A stretch of 64,000 nt of DNA, taken from positions 19,447,079 through 19,511,078 of the forward strand of contig CM049307.1 of NCBI GenBank assembly GCA_026874595.1, written 5' to 3'. The notes beneath the pieces are model-generated. The model was given only the letters and a program-made list of their open reading frames with translations. It ran no database searches and was not told the DNA's origin. This DNA is from Sipunculus nudus. Lineage: Eukaryota; Annelida; Sipuncula; Golfingiida; Sipunculidae. The translations under genes and the position numbers were made by a program. Below are positions 11,820-24,547 of the stretch, piece after piece. Each line of letters opens with the position of its first letter. The stretch's first letter is position 1.

Positions 11820-12235
11820 GTAATAGTTGCTCAGTTTTTGGGAGTGACCCGAGTGAAGCCCGTGTTACTACCAGCGTCGGGCCGTGCGTTGATCCCTCTC
11901 AGCGCTTAGCTCGCCTGGTTTATCGCCGCAGCTGGTGGGTTGCTCCTGAAACCAGCGATACAACGAGCCTGCCTTGTTTACCTGGAGGCCCGTTAACAAG
12001 CACACACCTGGCTGCCTGAATAGATAATATTGACAGGTCGTCGAGGGCACGGTCTGGGGCCAGTAGACAGGTGTGCGACACCGTCTCTCATGTTCACACA
12101 TGTCGTCTATTGGTTTTACAGCGCAGGGAGGGAGAATATTAAATGCGCCCGGCACGTTGTAGTTGACTGCTCGTCAGTCTGTAGAGACACCTGCTCGCCC
12201 CCCCGATTCATCCTACCGACTGACGGACCGTAAAT
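11820..12235. promoter_or_regulatory. Complex GC-rich island with E-box cluster (candidate enhancer)
   Basis: Unique-looking, GC-balanced sequence set in AT-rich DNA about 4.2 kb downstream of the bHLH gene. CANNTG sites: CAGCTG 11929-11934, CACCTG 12005-12010, CAGGTG 12068-12073, CACATG 12097-12102, CACCTG 12188-12193. A Fox-like TTGTTTAC (about 11976) and a GATA-like AGATAAT (about 12023) are also present. Open frames on both strands are short with no domain. The enhancer role is inference. Confidence 0.3.
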
Positions 12236-12455
12236 TAGCGAGTACACATATACAAAGTGACAAAACAGAAGCTCATTCTTTATACCTCTTCAACCAAAAA
12301 AATACCTGTTCATAATAAAAAGAGGGGGTTGGGCGACAGAATATAGATATTGAACATTTTTTTGTGTATATTAAAAATGTATTGAACATTTTTTTTTAAA
12401 TATAAGCTATAGATATGTTATAGGTGATGTTTATATAAAATTATAAAAATAAATG

Positions 12456-12906
12456 TTAAAGGTGCCCATTCACCTACCTTTTGAGAAAGAAATTATGTGA
12501 TTTCTGGCTTCCACTGTGTATATATTATTGATCTAAGGTTAATTTTTGTTGTGAGAAGTTCTTATAACGCCTTCGTGATGGATGCGTGAACTTGTTTATC
12601 AACAACCTGTTGACAAACGGGAAAAACATGTCACCTAAGGTTGTAGGTTGCATATATGCGGAGGTAGAAAGGTCACTTGTTGCAAAACGTCATTTGCAAA
12701 GCTCTGGCTTAACTGACTTGCTTCCAGATATACCCTTGTTGAATTTGTTTTATTTTGGCGGGTCCCCACAAATTATATACACGTTGATGTAAACAAAACA
12801 AGCAGCCTGTGTGCGGTGATATCCACGTTTTCTGGCATATTTTTGTAAAATCTTCAAGGGATTACCTTTAGTTCATAAATGTCAGATAGGTGATTGGTCC
12901 CCTTAA
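12456..12906. mobile_element. MITE-like element with TTAAAGG...CCTTAA ends
   Basis: Imperfect terminal inverted repeats of about 20 bp: TTAAAGGTGCCCATTCACCTA at the left without its last base, and TAGGTGATTGGTCCCCTTAA at the right. The interior aligns by eye with 29690-29990 (TTGTTTAGC/TTGTTTATC, GTTGATAAACG/GTTGACAAACG). No coding capacity. Confidence 0.6.
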
Positions 12907-13963
12907 ATCAGTAGACATGTTTCTGCCCTCTTGCAATTTGTTCTTTGTCTGAGGCTTTCTGGTATAAAGAAGTGTGTCTTTAGCCAAATATCACAGATGA
13001 AATTTAAAATGAATTCTATATATTAATTTGAAGACTCGGGTGTGGTCCAAAAAAGTGTTTTCCACTTAATACGTACAGATATACCATCCCATTGCAAACA
13101 ACTTCTCTCAGCTGATGCTGATGTCCTTGGAGTATTTTCCTGTCGCATCCGAGTTGTGTCGTCATTACCGAACCCTGGCAGGTTTATTTCTCCCAATCTC
13201 TTGAAACCACTCATGGGGGCTGCCATTTTGCGTTTACACTAAAGGGAGCACAGGAAATAATATGTACTTTTGTAATATTCGTAATAGATGTCGAAATCGT
13301 GAATTAAACTTGGGATGTATACAAATTAGCCAAATATAGCTGGTGATCCAGAAATACAGACTGTAATACAAGCACGGAGCCTAAAATTTTCAGTATAAGC
13401 TGATACCTGGCTATTATCGTCACTCGTTAAATTTTACCATGTGAGCAAAATATCTAAAAGAGAATTAAATAAAGATGTTTCGTTTTTTTCAGGCCAGATG
13501 CTTATCAACAACATCCCGGGCAGGTTAGTCAAGGTCACAGAGCTATTTATAAAAAATAATATCTTTTGAGTTAATTTCTCATGATCCGCTAGGTGCCATG
13601 GTTCGTTATGAAATATGGTGCGGTTATTGGCTTGGTGATCTGTTAATGCTATACACTAGGTGGGTTGCGCCATCTACAACATCACATGCAATTTTCAGGA
13701 ATTTTTGTAATTTATTTTTTTATTGTGAGCGGGATATCGAATAAGAATTCAACATAGAAACATAATTTATTCAGTCCAAATGCGTGTAAACAAATTCTGA
13801 ATATATGAATTTAAATTAATTTATATAGACTTTTTAATTCTTGCCTTGATATCTAAAAAGGAATTAAATATATAAAGGTACTTCGTTTTTGGAGTGGTGG
13901 GGGTGTGAGCTTGTGAGCTTCTGTTGAAATTCTAGTTAATCACGGTAGAACACACCAAACTGT
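12907..13963. other. AT-rich intergenic DNA
   Basis: No gene is seen. Short frames on both strands at 13023-13242 overlap each other and lack recognisable features. Confidence 0.4.
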
Positions 13964-13965
13964 AC

Positions 13966-14030
<65 letters not shown>
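13964..14030. repeat. (TA)n microsatellite
   Basis: Pure TA tract of about 60 bp. Confidence 0.95.
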
Positions 14031-14032
<2 letters not shown>

Positions 14033-14439
14033 TATATCATAAAAGAAAAACTAAAAAAGGCATGAAAATTTACATACATGTATATATGGAGCCAGGGAAG
14101 CCTTAATATATGTGCGGATGTTAAACATTAATTACAAATGCATGCTTCTTTACCATCGCTCAAACAGTTTTTTGTGGTGTTTGTAACTTCAGTCTTTATT
14201 TATTTGTGTTTTACGTGCCTAACAATTAAACCTTTGTAGTAAGTCCACCGTGCTTAAGTCCTGAAGTTCTATACTTATAATGAAGTCATTTCTGTGTCAC
14301 GGGTCTTTGTATTTGAAGAGTACGAGAACTCAAACAAGAACGCTCGTGAACATTGTGTAAACAAAACCACGTGCATGCACGCTTGTCTGAATGTGCTTGG
14401 TTTGCGCATCACTAAAATACATATACCGACTTATGCTTA

Positions 14440-14549
14440 ATATTTTATAGTAATATATTTTAAATTATTTTTACTTACTGTTAGTCTTATAGTCTTGTAT
14501 ATCTACAATATATATCTCTTAGCCCAGACTTCATTTCAACTTTACAAAA

Positions 14550-14590
<41 letters not shown>

Positions 14591-14760
14591 AATAAATACA
14601 TCCAATTAAACAAATGTGTATAAACTACTGAACTGTTAACAATTTTTCAAAAAGCCAACAAATGATCATGGCAATAATATACATTTTATAGTTTCAAACT
14701 GCTCACATCTAGTAACATTTAAATGTACATGAAAATGTACAAGACGCCACTATAGTTTCA
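14440..14760. repeat. Fragment of HINE-like element interior
   Basis: Aligns by eye with 54420-54620 in HINE-like copy 5: both have AACAAATGTGTA..AAACTACTGAA, GATCATGG and AAACTGCTCACAT in the same order. An internal TA tract (14552-14585) is added here. Confidence 0.5.
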
Positions 14761-15899
14761 TTTCACAGCTTTCCTAGATATACTCTTTGATATATTTTCT
14801 GATCAATATTCATCTGATCAATAGATCAACACTCCTCACGCAGCGGTTCTATATCTCCATCACTTTAACAGTTGCATTGTATAGCAAGACTCTTCAGGTT
14901 GCACCATCATGGTTGCACCATCATGGTTTCTAAATAAGGCACAGGGCAAAGCATATCAAATCATATCAGAGCAAACCATATCAGAGCGTGATATCGCATT
15001 CTACACCCAACTCCAAGTTTGAAACAAGTGACACTAGGCTCTGGATGGTCTGATTCAGGGTCCCATGCCCTGGCCCTGGTGTTGAAACCCCGAAAACTTG
15101 CTTAACTAAGCAGCGGTTAATTAATCAGTAGAGGAGATCTGGAACTACGTACTGCAGGGTATAACCGCGCTCTGTAAGAAGTGTAACCTGGAAAAACAAT
15201 TACATGTTCTGAATAAGCCTGGATCTGGATTTAAACGTGCTAAAAACGATGTTTTCAATCGCAGAAGAACATTATGGCCTAATTTAAGGTTTTCAAGATT
15301 TCCTCGTGACCTCCCGGGATGCTGAGTGAGAGGTTTACAGGCCAAAGCGTTACGACTGTCCAGCGAATGTCAATTAATGGACACTAGACAAAGGGCTATC
15401 CCTGTACCTCAGAACACTGTCTTTATTTTCATCTGTAATAATTCCTTTTTAATCATAGCCATTTTTGTAAAGATGAGAAGGGTCTGGTTTTTCATATTTT
15501 CAAAGTATATAAACGATTTCTTTTGGCGGGAGAAGTGTATGATGACTGAAATTATACTAAGTTTCATTATCCTTCTTATATTCGGTTACTCTCCAACAAC
15601 AATAATTCCAGTTTGTTTTCAAGTGGGTAATGTGGACTTTTACCGATCCGTTAATTGTGAATTTTCATAATTAAAGGTAAGTACTTTAGCCAGCACGAGT
15701 AAAACACATTTATACATTCGAGTACTTGACGCATTAATAACCTATGATTTCCTGAAGCATTAGTCATAACACACAGGTATCCATTAAAAGAGACCTTCCG
15801 TCTCAAAGAGCCACCCCCGCTTGACATCTTAAGCCAAGCTAGTGAGAGATGTTGGTTTTCTGTATTTATCACACGGACCCCCACTCGGCCTTGCGTTTA
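14761..15899. other. Intergenic DNA, no supported gene
   Basis: Contains a small tandem duplication of GGTTGCACCATCAT (about 14897-14928). A 114-codon open frame at 15326-15670 is hydrophobic and AT-rich and has no recognisable family. Confidence 0.35.
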
Positions 15900-16460
15900 A
15901 GTAACGGGGACATATCTAGTTATTCAATCTGACAGTGCGTGTATTCATCAGGTGACAGTGAGCCTTGTGAGGCATGGGGTGTGTCCGTTCGCTCCGTTTC
16001 TCTGGCAACAACAGCTGGTGGCAGACTGCACACCATGCCGTCTGTTACAATTGTGTCAAAGAGGTCATTGTGCAGCGTGCATGTGTACCGCCGCCTGGCG
16101 TGTGGGGTCTTGGGCCGGCCCCGCAGGTCACGGGTAGCAGGTGCAAAAGAAGGCGGTTTAGAATGGAAATGAGGGCACCAAGCTTTGCTGTATCACCACC
16201 TATCTCCTGCTCCGCCAGCCTGAATAATTTTCATGTCCTGCGCAGACCCCTGAGAGAAGCCCGTCACTAATTGGGCCGGCACCTGGCGACTCGTATGGGT
16301 TCTTTATCGTGTCACCAGCTGGCCATCCTCCGCCTTCACTAACATCAACGTCCCCCGGGGCCTCGGATCTCCATTAGGGCCAAGCACGCACCAGCTTGGA
16401 CAGAATCCTGCCGCTTGGTTTGTTTTTAATCTAATGGCTATGCTCGACGAAAGAACACTG
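15900..16460. promoter_or_regulatory. Complex GC-rich island (candidate regulatory DNA)
   Basis: About 550 bp of non-repetitive, GC-balanced sequence in AT-rich DNA, with CAGCTG, CACCTG and TAATTG-like sites and a CpG-rich core (16080-16140). Three overlapping open frames exist, but none gives a recognisable protein, and splice signals do not delimit them. Conserved non-coding DNA is the more likely reading; this is inference. Confidence 0.3.
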
Positions 16461-16913
16461 GTATGCGAGTCGAATCCGGCCCAGCTGTGATTCTGCAGAC
16501 AGCAGATCAGAGGTCAGAGTTAGACACTTGCTGGCTGCTAGTTTATAAGACGGCTTGGTATCAAGTGGTATGGGCTGAAAGAATTCCCAGCTGTGGTATT
16601 TGTTCATGTGATTCTTATCACTGGAGCGGGGGGCTCAAGTATTTACCCAGATGTGATCAAAATGTGCAAAAAATATGGAACCTCCGCTGTGTTCCCGTCC
16701 AAAAATCGCGACAGGCATTTACTTACGACTTCAACGTGTTACAGGTTTCAGATCGTGGCAACATAATTATCCTCACAGTATTACATTTGTGATGTAATAC
16801 ATCCTGAAATATTTGAGTGTGTGACATGCCAACGAATGCACACACACTATTTCTGGTGGAGAGTCACACGGCCAGATGTATGTGACAGCCAAGCTTTCCC
16901 TGCAGACCTGGAC
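16461..16913. other. Intergenic DNA
   Basis: Continues the complex sequence of the preceding island with falling GC. An open frame of 109 codons (16463-16792) has no recognisable domain and is not called. Confidence 0.3.
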
Positions 16914-17098
16914 AGGGGCGGATCCAGGATATCGGAAAGGGAGAAAACCTGCACAAGGTCCAAAAGTCCAGAAAGGGGGGGGGGGAACTCAGGTCTCAAA
17001 GGTGGTTTGAAACCTAAGAAAATGTGGCGGCTGAAAAAAAGTGGGTCCTGATCCTCCGCCCCCCCCCCCCCCCCCCCCCCCGTTATGGATCCGCTTAT
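16914..17098. mobile_element. Short MITE with GCGGATCC termini, copy 2
   Basis: The left end AGGGGCGGATCCAGGATATC and the right end GGATCCGCTTAT are inverted copies. Internal poly-G (16975-16984) and poly-C (17059-17081) runs match the layout of copy 1 at 5403-5595. Confidence 0.65.
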
Positions 17099-17372
17099 GT
17101 TGGTTTCTCACCATAAATTTAATTATCGTAAATTAAAACCTTTACGGAGCTACGGCACTTCATCGAGTTGGTATGACTCGGGGCCATTAGCAAATTATGA
17201 GGACTCGAATTCGCCTCATTAAACCCATAACTGACTCAAATGTACTTGTTACTTGTCGAAAATTCACGACATTTCCCAAAAGAATTAGATAAACACATGT
17301 AGATACCCGGAAGGGGCAGGGTCTGTATGCGGATGCTGGACCTGACATGATGTCATTTTTACAGAAAAGTGT

Positions 17373-17784
17373 TAGGGCTGAAAGGAGTACTCGAGTACTC
17401 GAGTCCGGGTAATACTTACCGAGTACTCGAGTCCAAAATTTGGACTCGAGTACTCGTGTTTGTACATATATGCATGCATATCTGAAATTACTGCAAATTT
17501 ACGGGCAGTCTGTAGGCCTATTTATATTCATTATCACAGCCTGACATAGGGCTCTAAACATATGCTAGTCAAATTAACACGGGTCTTGTTATGACATATA
17601 TCTGTTTCTTCGTTTGGATAAAGTTAAATCGTCACGAAGTCAAATATATGCCTATTTTGCATCGGTAAACAGATGTCCGTTTTATCTTACATCGTTGCCA
17701 TGCATGGTAACGAGTACTCGAGTCCGAGTCGGGTAATGCCTATCGGGTACTCGAGTCCAAAAAATTGTACCCGTTTCAGCCCTA
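17373..17784. mobile_element. Non-autonomous hAT-like element, 412 bp
   Basis: The ends are TAGGGCTGAAA and TTTCAGCCCTA. They are flanked by a perfect 8-bp direct repeat AAAAGTGT (17365-17372 and 17785-17792), the target-site duplication size of hAT transposons. Subterminal blocks rich in GAGTACTCGAGTCC occur near both ends in both orientations, giving strong foldback potential. There is no transposase frame. Confidence 0.88.
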
Positions 17785-17792
17785 AAAAGTGT

Positions 17793-19550
17793 ACATACCT
17801 CAGCCAAGGTTATTTTGTCACCCCTGAATACTTTTTTTGGATGGTTTGAACGTTAGTTGCATTGCACAAAAAATTTTACGGATCAGGTGTCCACGAAAAT
17901 ATGTGGAGGGGTGGCCCGGGGAAGAACCCAATACATTAATGTCAAGATATTAAAAATAAATGAACGTTTCAAGCTAATTGTATAATCTCACCTTGCACAT
18001 ATATATACCCTGTCTTGCACAGCATCCGCACTGTCCGTCAATATATATTTTTTTATGTGTACTCCAGTTTAGGCACAGTTCGCGGGGTTGGGGGGGGGGG
18101 GGTTCCTATGTAATTTGCAAATTAAGACTGCCCGTATCATTATGTAAACACCTATTTTCATTAATTAAGCAGAGTCGCAATTTACTTTGACGTACTGATG
18201 TAAAAAGATCCATGCATGTGAGATAATTTATATTTGTATATGCCAAGGAACGGGATTTGTTAGATACCTTGAAGTAATTTCTGGTGCAGAGATATTAGTA
18301 TACTGAACAGTAATGTCCACCTAGTGAAGAGGTGAATTTGAAGGTAAAGAAGGTGAATTTGAAGCTGCAAAACTATCACAAGCAATGAAATTTGCAATGT
18401 TTATATAGATAAGAGTGAAGCAATATATAGAATTCTGTGTTTGTTGATGAAATTTTCTGTCATTATTTCTCCTTTAATATTGTGTGTATATTTAACTTAA
18501 CAGTATTACTATAAATCTTGTTTGTGTCGAATAAGTGCTGGGAACACTGCTTCTACATGGTAAAATTCCAGCTGACACAGGCAACTCGGGGCAGTTACAA
18601 TTAAACGCTTCGCTTGTTACAATGAAATTTCTATATTTATTTATTAAAATTTCATAAATTTCTGAATGTGCCTTGGAAGATATGTATGTGTTTATGTAAT
18701 TCAATAAAATGGGCAAGTTCAAGTGTCTTCACATTTTAAGTTTAATTTAAATTGTTTTGACACTTGCAAGTGAAAACTATTTTTCAACATTGTAGCTTAT
18801 TTTTGCGTCGTGGTGTAACCAGTAATAAAATAAAAAAGGTTAATCATTATTTTCATATATACCTGTCACCATGCAAAATAAAAATTAAATACCCTCAACC
18901 GACTCTTTTTATATTGATACGGACACATAAAATGCGTTGAATTTGGCTTAATATTATAATTTCAAACACAATCAATAGTTTCCCCTCAGCTACATTGATA
19001 TTTTATCAAACATGGGTGACGGTAGTTCGCGGGTCAGTATGGTGGCGCCATCTACATTATAATGAGGATGTTCATTTTTTCCCCATTTTCATAGGACAAC
19101 TTTAAAATGAAAGATTGTACAAGCCTGGTAGAGAGGGATCTTTAACTGCGTAATAAAAGTAAAATTGTGTCATGTAAGAAGAATGTAATGCAAACCATTT
19201 CTTCACAGTTAGGATTTTGAGGCGTTTTCTGCACTTAGTCTGCACCTATTAAACAGAAATATTCGATAGAAATTATCTCAAAGTTGTGCTGAATAACAAA
19301 AAATAATAGAATGAAATACGTATAGAAAGACGGAAAACCCAGTTAAAGCAAGCAAAGAAAATATTGAACGATTGCAATGTACCAACACCAAAATTGTCGC
19401 ATTTATACATTTGATAGAGAAATGAGGAATTAGCAGTGGTCAGTCCTTTGGACAATTATCTTACTCCCATGTCCATACTCATTAACAAAAACAGTTTTCA
19501 CCTTAACTTACGGTGCCTTAAGAATCAATTTAGAAAGATACTTGAAATAC
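17793..19550. other. AT-rich intergenic DNA
   Basis: No gene is seen. It contains a poly-G run near 18090-18101. Confidence 0.4.
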
Positions 19551-19554
19551 AATA

Positions 19555-20300
19555 TATCAGAAGTACAATTTCAGTTTTAGGTTTTCAGCGGTATTAAGGT
19601 TCTGCAGATCAGTATCTATAGATAACCGATCCATTCTGGTCATGTTCCGACATGCCTGAAGTACTTGATCAGTCCCCGCTATATACAGAGCCCGACCTCG
19701 TGAGGAGGCATTACTGTCAGTCTTAATAACCCCATCCCGACCCTTCTCCGGGGAGCCGGACCCTGATGGTTCCGGCACGGTCGATCTAATCCTTTAGGGG
19801 GTCTGAGGGTCATCTTTGGTTTACAGCCACATGTCAATCAAGAAAAAGACGGAATAACTGAAGGAGCGCTCAGTACCAGCGCCCAGATGCAACGGGGAGC
19901 TGCTGGACCACTAATGTCTCCCCGGGCTCACATCACACATGGCCCCGGGAAGGAAGGGAGTGAGGTGGATAGGTCTGTGAAAGATTGATGATCAACATGT
20001 CGGAGCAGCTGTCCCCCTTCTCATCTTATCCCGGCAGCTCCCAGCATTAACAATAATGATGACAATGCATTGCTACTTGCTTGGTGTTGCCCTGCGTGGC
20101 TCTTTCTTTCCCCGGCTGATGGCAGTTTCTCTCTATAGACAGAGGTAGTGCTATTTATTCCCCGGCCCACTCTCCGGCGGTAATGACCCGCTGTGTAAGC
20201 CTACTTGAGAGGATCAAGACTCAAGCTCTGATGAAGACGACTCGCTGTTGACATCATCCAGTCACATAATGGCATTACAAATGAAAGGTCCTAACCTTAA
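19555..20300. promoter_or_regulatory. Complex GC-rich island (candidate conserved non-coding DNA)
   Basis: About 740 bp of unique-looking sequence with higher GC and almost no simple repeats. It includes CAGCTG (about 20008), CCCCGG/CCCGGG words and TTATTTATTC-like sites. A 73-codon minus frame (19557-19778) has a basic, polar product with no recognised family. A regulatory role is inference. Confidence 0.3.
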
Positions 20301-20445
20301 ACAATACCAGCCGTATATAGGCTCGTTATATGCCATGATTGATTATAATTGTTAATTGATAGGTGGGATAAGATGTCTATAAGGTTTTACAGATCCGGTT
20401 GCTAATTGGAAAGAAAAAGTTACGCTGAATTATAATAAGACGTGC

Positions 20446-20483
20446 ACACACACACACACACACTCACACACACACACATACAC

Positions 20484-20575
<92 letters not shown>
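20446..20575. repeat. Compound (CA)n-(CT)n-(TA)n microsatellite
   Basis: Three dinucleotide tracts follow one another without a break: CA to about 20485, CT to about 20511, TA to about 20568. Confidence 0.95.
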
Positions 20576-21681
20576 TATCTTCTCTGACATAAAACACTCG
20601 ATCTAAAATATGAGGCAGTTTGTAATATATAGGTAAGTTTTCTTCCAAATCAAAAAGTGACAGGAAAACTTGCCTTCAATTAACATAAGTTAGAATAGAT
20701 ATTTGCCAACTTGTGGCGAGTATGGCAGAATGTTTGACAAGCACACCGTAGCAAAATACAATGGGTGGGTTAAATACCACTTGTTTAAAATGAGAGTCAT
20801 AAAAGTATACATAGTCAGACTGGCTCGTAACCCTGTCAGTATAGTGGAATTCACACCGGGGCCTAATTGTTCCAAGCCCTATCTGGGCCTCCTCAATTAT
20901 CTTTGCAAACATGGCATGACACACCGCCTCCAAGTTAAAGATGCACTTTATCCATGTATATCAATTATTAAATCTACGACAGTTTCACAGATAATGACAA
21001 GGGTTTGACAGATGAACACCTGAATTTACTGAATAACGATCTCCTGATGGGTAAAAAGATAGATACTGTATGGTACTTTATACACCTGTCCGACTGCTAC
21101 GGTTTTCTACAACAATAGAATTATATAATAATTAGCTCGCACTTAACATAGTGTGGACTTAATGTGACATCTAACCGTTCAAATATATTACATTCGTTTT
21201 GTTTTAATTAGATAGATACAGTTGATATATAAGATGAGGTTGCCTTAGTAATAAAGCATATTTTCATACACATACATAAAATGAAGAAGCCTTATAAAAT
21301 AATCAACGGTTCTCAAAACTTATATGCCTGATTCTTGCCGGCGAACAACAGGCCAAAGAAAAATTGAAACCAGAAGAAAGTGAAGCACGTAAATGAATAT
21401 TCTTTTAATCTGACAACAGTCTGTTCCAAATTGACTTGGTGTTCAGCTTCCTAATAAACCGAGTTGCATGGAGGGACTTTTGTTTATTTCAAAATTGATA
21501 AACAAGAGAGGAAATGCGTAATCCAAATAATAGTATATAAAGTATCGCTTGGCAGAATATGCATATGATTGAAATGTTACAGTTTTAAATGAAAATGGGG
21601 ACAAACTGTTAACATGAAAAAATTGGAAATTGTTTTGCATGTCGTGCACAAAATATGCAGTACGCTCTAGATAAGAATAAT
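20576..21681. other. Intergenic DNA
   Basis: Positions 20700-21010 are less AT-rich and are open on both strands (101 and 85 codons), but neither product is recognised. Nothing else is seen. Confidence 0.35.
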
Positions 21682-23400
21682 AACAAGTGGCCCATGGGCC
21701 ATGACGCTCAGCTGAATTCAAGGAGCCTTGAACAATGGGCAAAAAGACTCCCAGAGTCAAAATCATGTATTTTGCCGATAGCCCTTAGATATAGGTTACA
21801 GAGAACTTAATCTACATCTAGCTGCTACCATTTATGCCCTCCTGACCAATTTAGTGTTAAAATCAAGTTCTTTCACACAGCTTGTAGAAAATGGGTCAGA
21901 GTGAAACCCATATCAGGTTTCTGAGGAGATTTAAGGGACCTCCCTGAATGTCATGTATGAGGATTTTAGGCCAAATGGATACAATTTGTGCCCCACCTGA
22001 CTCGCTTGGTGCTTATGTTTTCTCCCCTTATTTACAAAATATAGTTAACAATGACCTAATTTCAATTTTCCAAGGATATTTCATGGAACTCTAAGGATAT
22101 CAGTTAGAAGATTCTAGGTCCAACACTCATGATATGTGCCCTGTTAATGGACAACTGCTTCATTTGAAGTTCCCAAAAATAGACATAAAAATGTGTAAAA
22201 AAAGTCGAAACTAGAATGGCTCTGTTTTTGCAGTGCAAAACAGATATATTTCTCCCCCTATGGTTCATTCCAAAACATAAAGGGTAAAATATGCAATATC
22301 TCAAAACAATGAATCTAGATCTCAGCAGAATAGACTTTGAAGGTCAAGGTCACTGCTTTTCGAACTCTGATGACATTTTGGCAGAAAAACTGTTGTGTCA
22401 AATTTGAAGAAAAATCTTCAGTACTTACAAAGTTATTGGGGTCACAATAAGCCTAGAATTGCATATGTTTTGACCTTGAAGATCAAATTTTGAAGGAAAA
22501 TATGCAGCCCTTCAAATGTTATCTCATCCACAAGACAATAACTATAATTCCACTGGTTTGACCTTGAAGGTCCTGGTCAAGGTCACCAGGTTTCAAACTC
22601 TTCTGAGAGATTGGTAGTAACAATTGTTGTACCAAATTTGAGGACAAAATTTGAAATACTACAAAAGTTATGGGGTTCATAAAAATGTTACAAAAAAATA
22701 CAGGTGGCGCCACCAGACTGCAGAAACTGATGACACAATTCATGATCAATATCTATGCAAATAATCATGGTGATCTCTGCATTAGTTGTTCAGATACTGG
22801 AGCTTTTGTATCAAATTTTCCATTATTCTGGGGGGTACTTCGGAGCCCCATAGCTCAGAGGTTATGGGTAACAGAGACCTAATTTCACGTTTCCAAGGAG
22901 ACTTTTCATGGGCCTCTCTGCATGTCAAGAGAGAAGATTCTAGGTCCAGTCGTTACGATTTGTGCCCTGTTAACAGATGACCTTATCTTAAGAGGTCTCA
23001 AAAAAAAAGAGAAAAAAAATCGTAAAAAATCGAAAAAAAATACAGGTGGCACCACCAGTCTGCAGAAACTGATGAAACACTCCATGATCAATATCCATGC
23101 AAAAAATCATGGTGATCACTGATCAATGCATTAGTTGTTCAGATACTTGAGCTTTTGTATCAAATTTTCCATTATTCTGGGGGGGGGGGGGGTACTTCGG
23201 ATCCCCATAGCTCGAAGAATATGGGTAACAGAGACCTAATTTCAGGTTTCCAAGGGATGGACCTCCCAGGATGCCAAGTTAGAAGATTCCAGGTCTAGCG
23301 GTTACGATTTGTGCCCTGTTAACGGACGGACGGAAGGCCGGACGGACGACGGACAGAGAGTGATCGCTATAGCTCAGATGACTTTCAGTCAGCTGAGCTA
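21682..23400 (-). mobile_element. HINE-like element, inverted copy
   Basis: Read on the minus strand it starts at 23399 with AGCTCAGCTGACTGAAAGTC, then a GTCC-rich microsatellite (23326-23360), then internal units marked by GCAGACTGGTGG and GGGCACAAATCGTAAC. It ends with CAGCTGAGCGTCATGGCCCA and CACTTGTT at 21682. This is the same order as the + strand copies in the GGA introns. No protein is encoded. Confidence 0.8.
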
Positions 23401-24547
23401 AAAACTAAAGTCCCTAATTCAACACAGACCTCGTAATAGTGGTTTTATGAAAAGAAAAGGAAGAGAGTGGATGTCTTCATGCTGTGTCGGACTTCTGATC
23501 TTGTGATGTAAGTTCAGATATACGACAGGAACATGGTTGGACGAACACAAAGAGAACATGCAAGATAAAATTCATCAGAACGTCTCCAGTTGTTACGCCA
23601 CTCAGACGTTGAAGAGGACAGTTTTTTTTCAGATCTGCTGGCACGGTCAGTTCACCGGTATGAACTGATAGTGTTCTGCATGTGTTATATATTATGAGAC
23701 CGGCGTTGACTGGTCCACAAGAGCACATCAATGGAAGCATCGCACCAACCGTCTACCTATGATTTTCATAGCTGCTACTCCCGCCACACGATACCTGTTT
23801 TATATATATATATATATGCTGATGTTGTTGCCCTCTCAGTGTCTGCTTCCCATGTCGAAGACATAGAAATAATCCCTCTTGTGATATGCGTCTCATCTAC
23901 CGGTTGGCCCTATCTGAGAAACTCGAGTCTCAAACTTTCTACCACAAAGACAGTCTAATCGATATTTCACCTGAAGAACCACACTGAAATTACTAACTGA
24001 AAGTGCAGCTAGACTCTGATGAACTTAGTTTTGACCAAAATCATACTGAATCGCAGAGTCCCTACAAAAACCACCTGGCAAATCAGAATTTAAAGGTTCT
24101 GCCAATGTAGCCTAATCAGACGCCAGGCTAGTTCAGACTGGGGTGCATGCTTTTATATATCCTCAGAACTATACCGTCATGGCCATTGCACTATCAGCAG
24201 CGGACTACTGCCGTGGACTGGACATGTCCTTTCACGATGCAATGAGGATCCAATGTGGCTGTATCCGATGTAACCCACTCAACCCAATTCCAGACCTTCT
24301 CCGGGATTCAACCACATTCGCACTCAGTCACAAATGGATTCAGTAGTCCCTGTAAACCTAGTGGTACCTGAGACGCACACGTCATATATTACAGCATGTG
24401 CCATGTTCATCTCACCCTCAAGGTAGAAACCTTCCCAGAAAAGCCTGGGTACAGCTGAACAGACAAAGGTCCGCTTCACTGCAGACATGAAAAGAGCATC
24501 GGGGTATATGCCCTTTTTCCTTGTGACCAAATACAGATCTACAGACT
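23401..24547. other. Intergenic DNA between HINE-like element and minisatellite
   Basis: Moderately complex sequence (23480-24540) with open frames on both strands, none recognised. It may include old retroelement or regulatory sequence. Confidence 0.35.

Noticed and set aside
15952-16270. Coding exon in the GC-rich island
   Set aside because: Three overlapping frames are open to similar extents, none gives a recognisable protein, and no splice signals delimit one.
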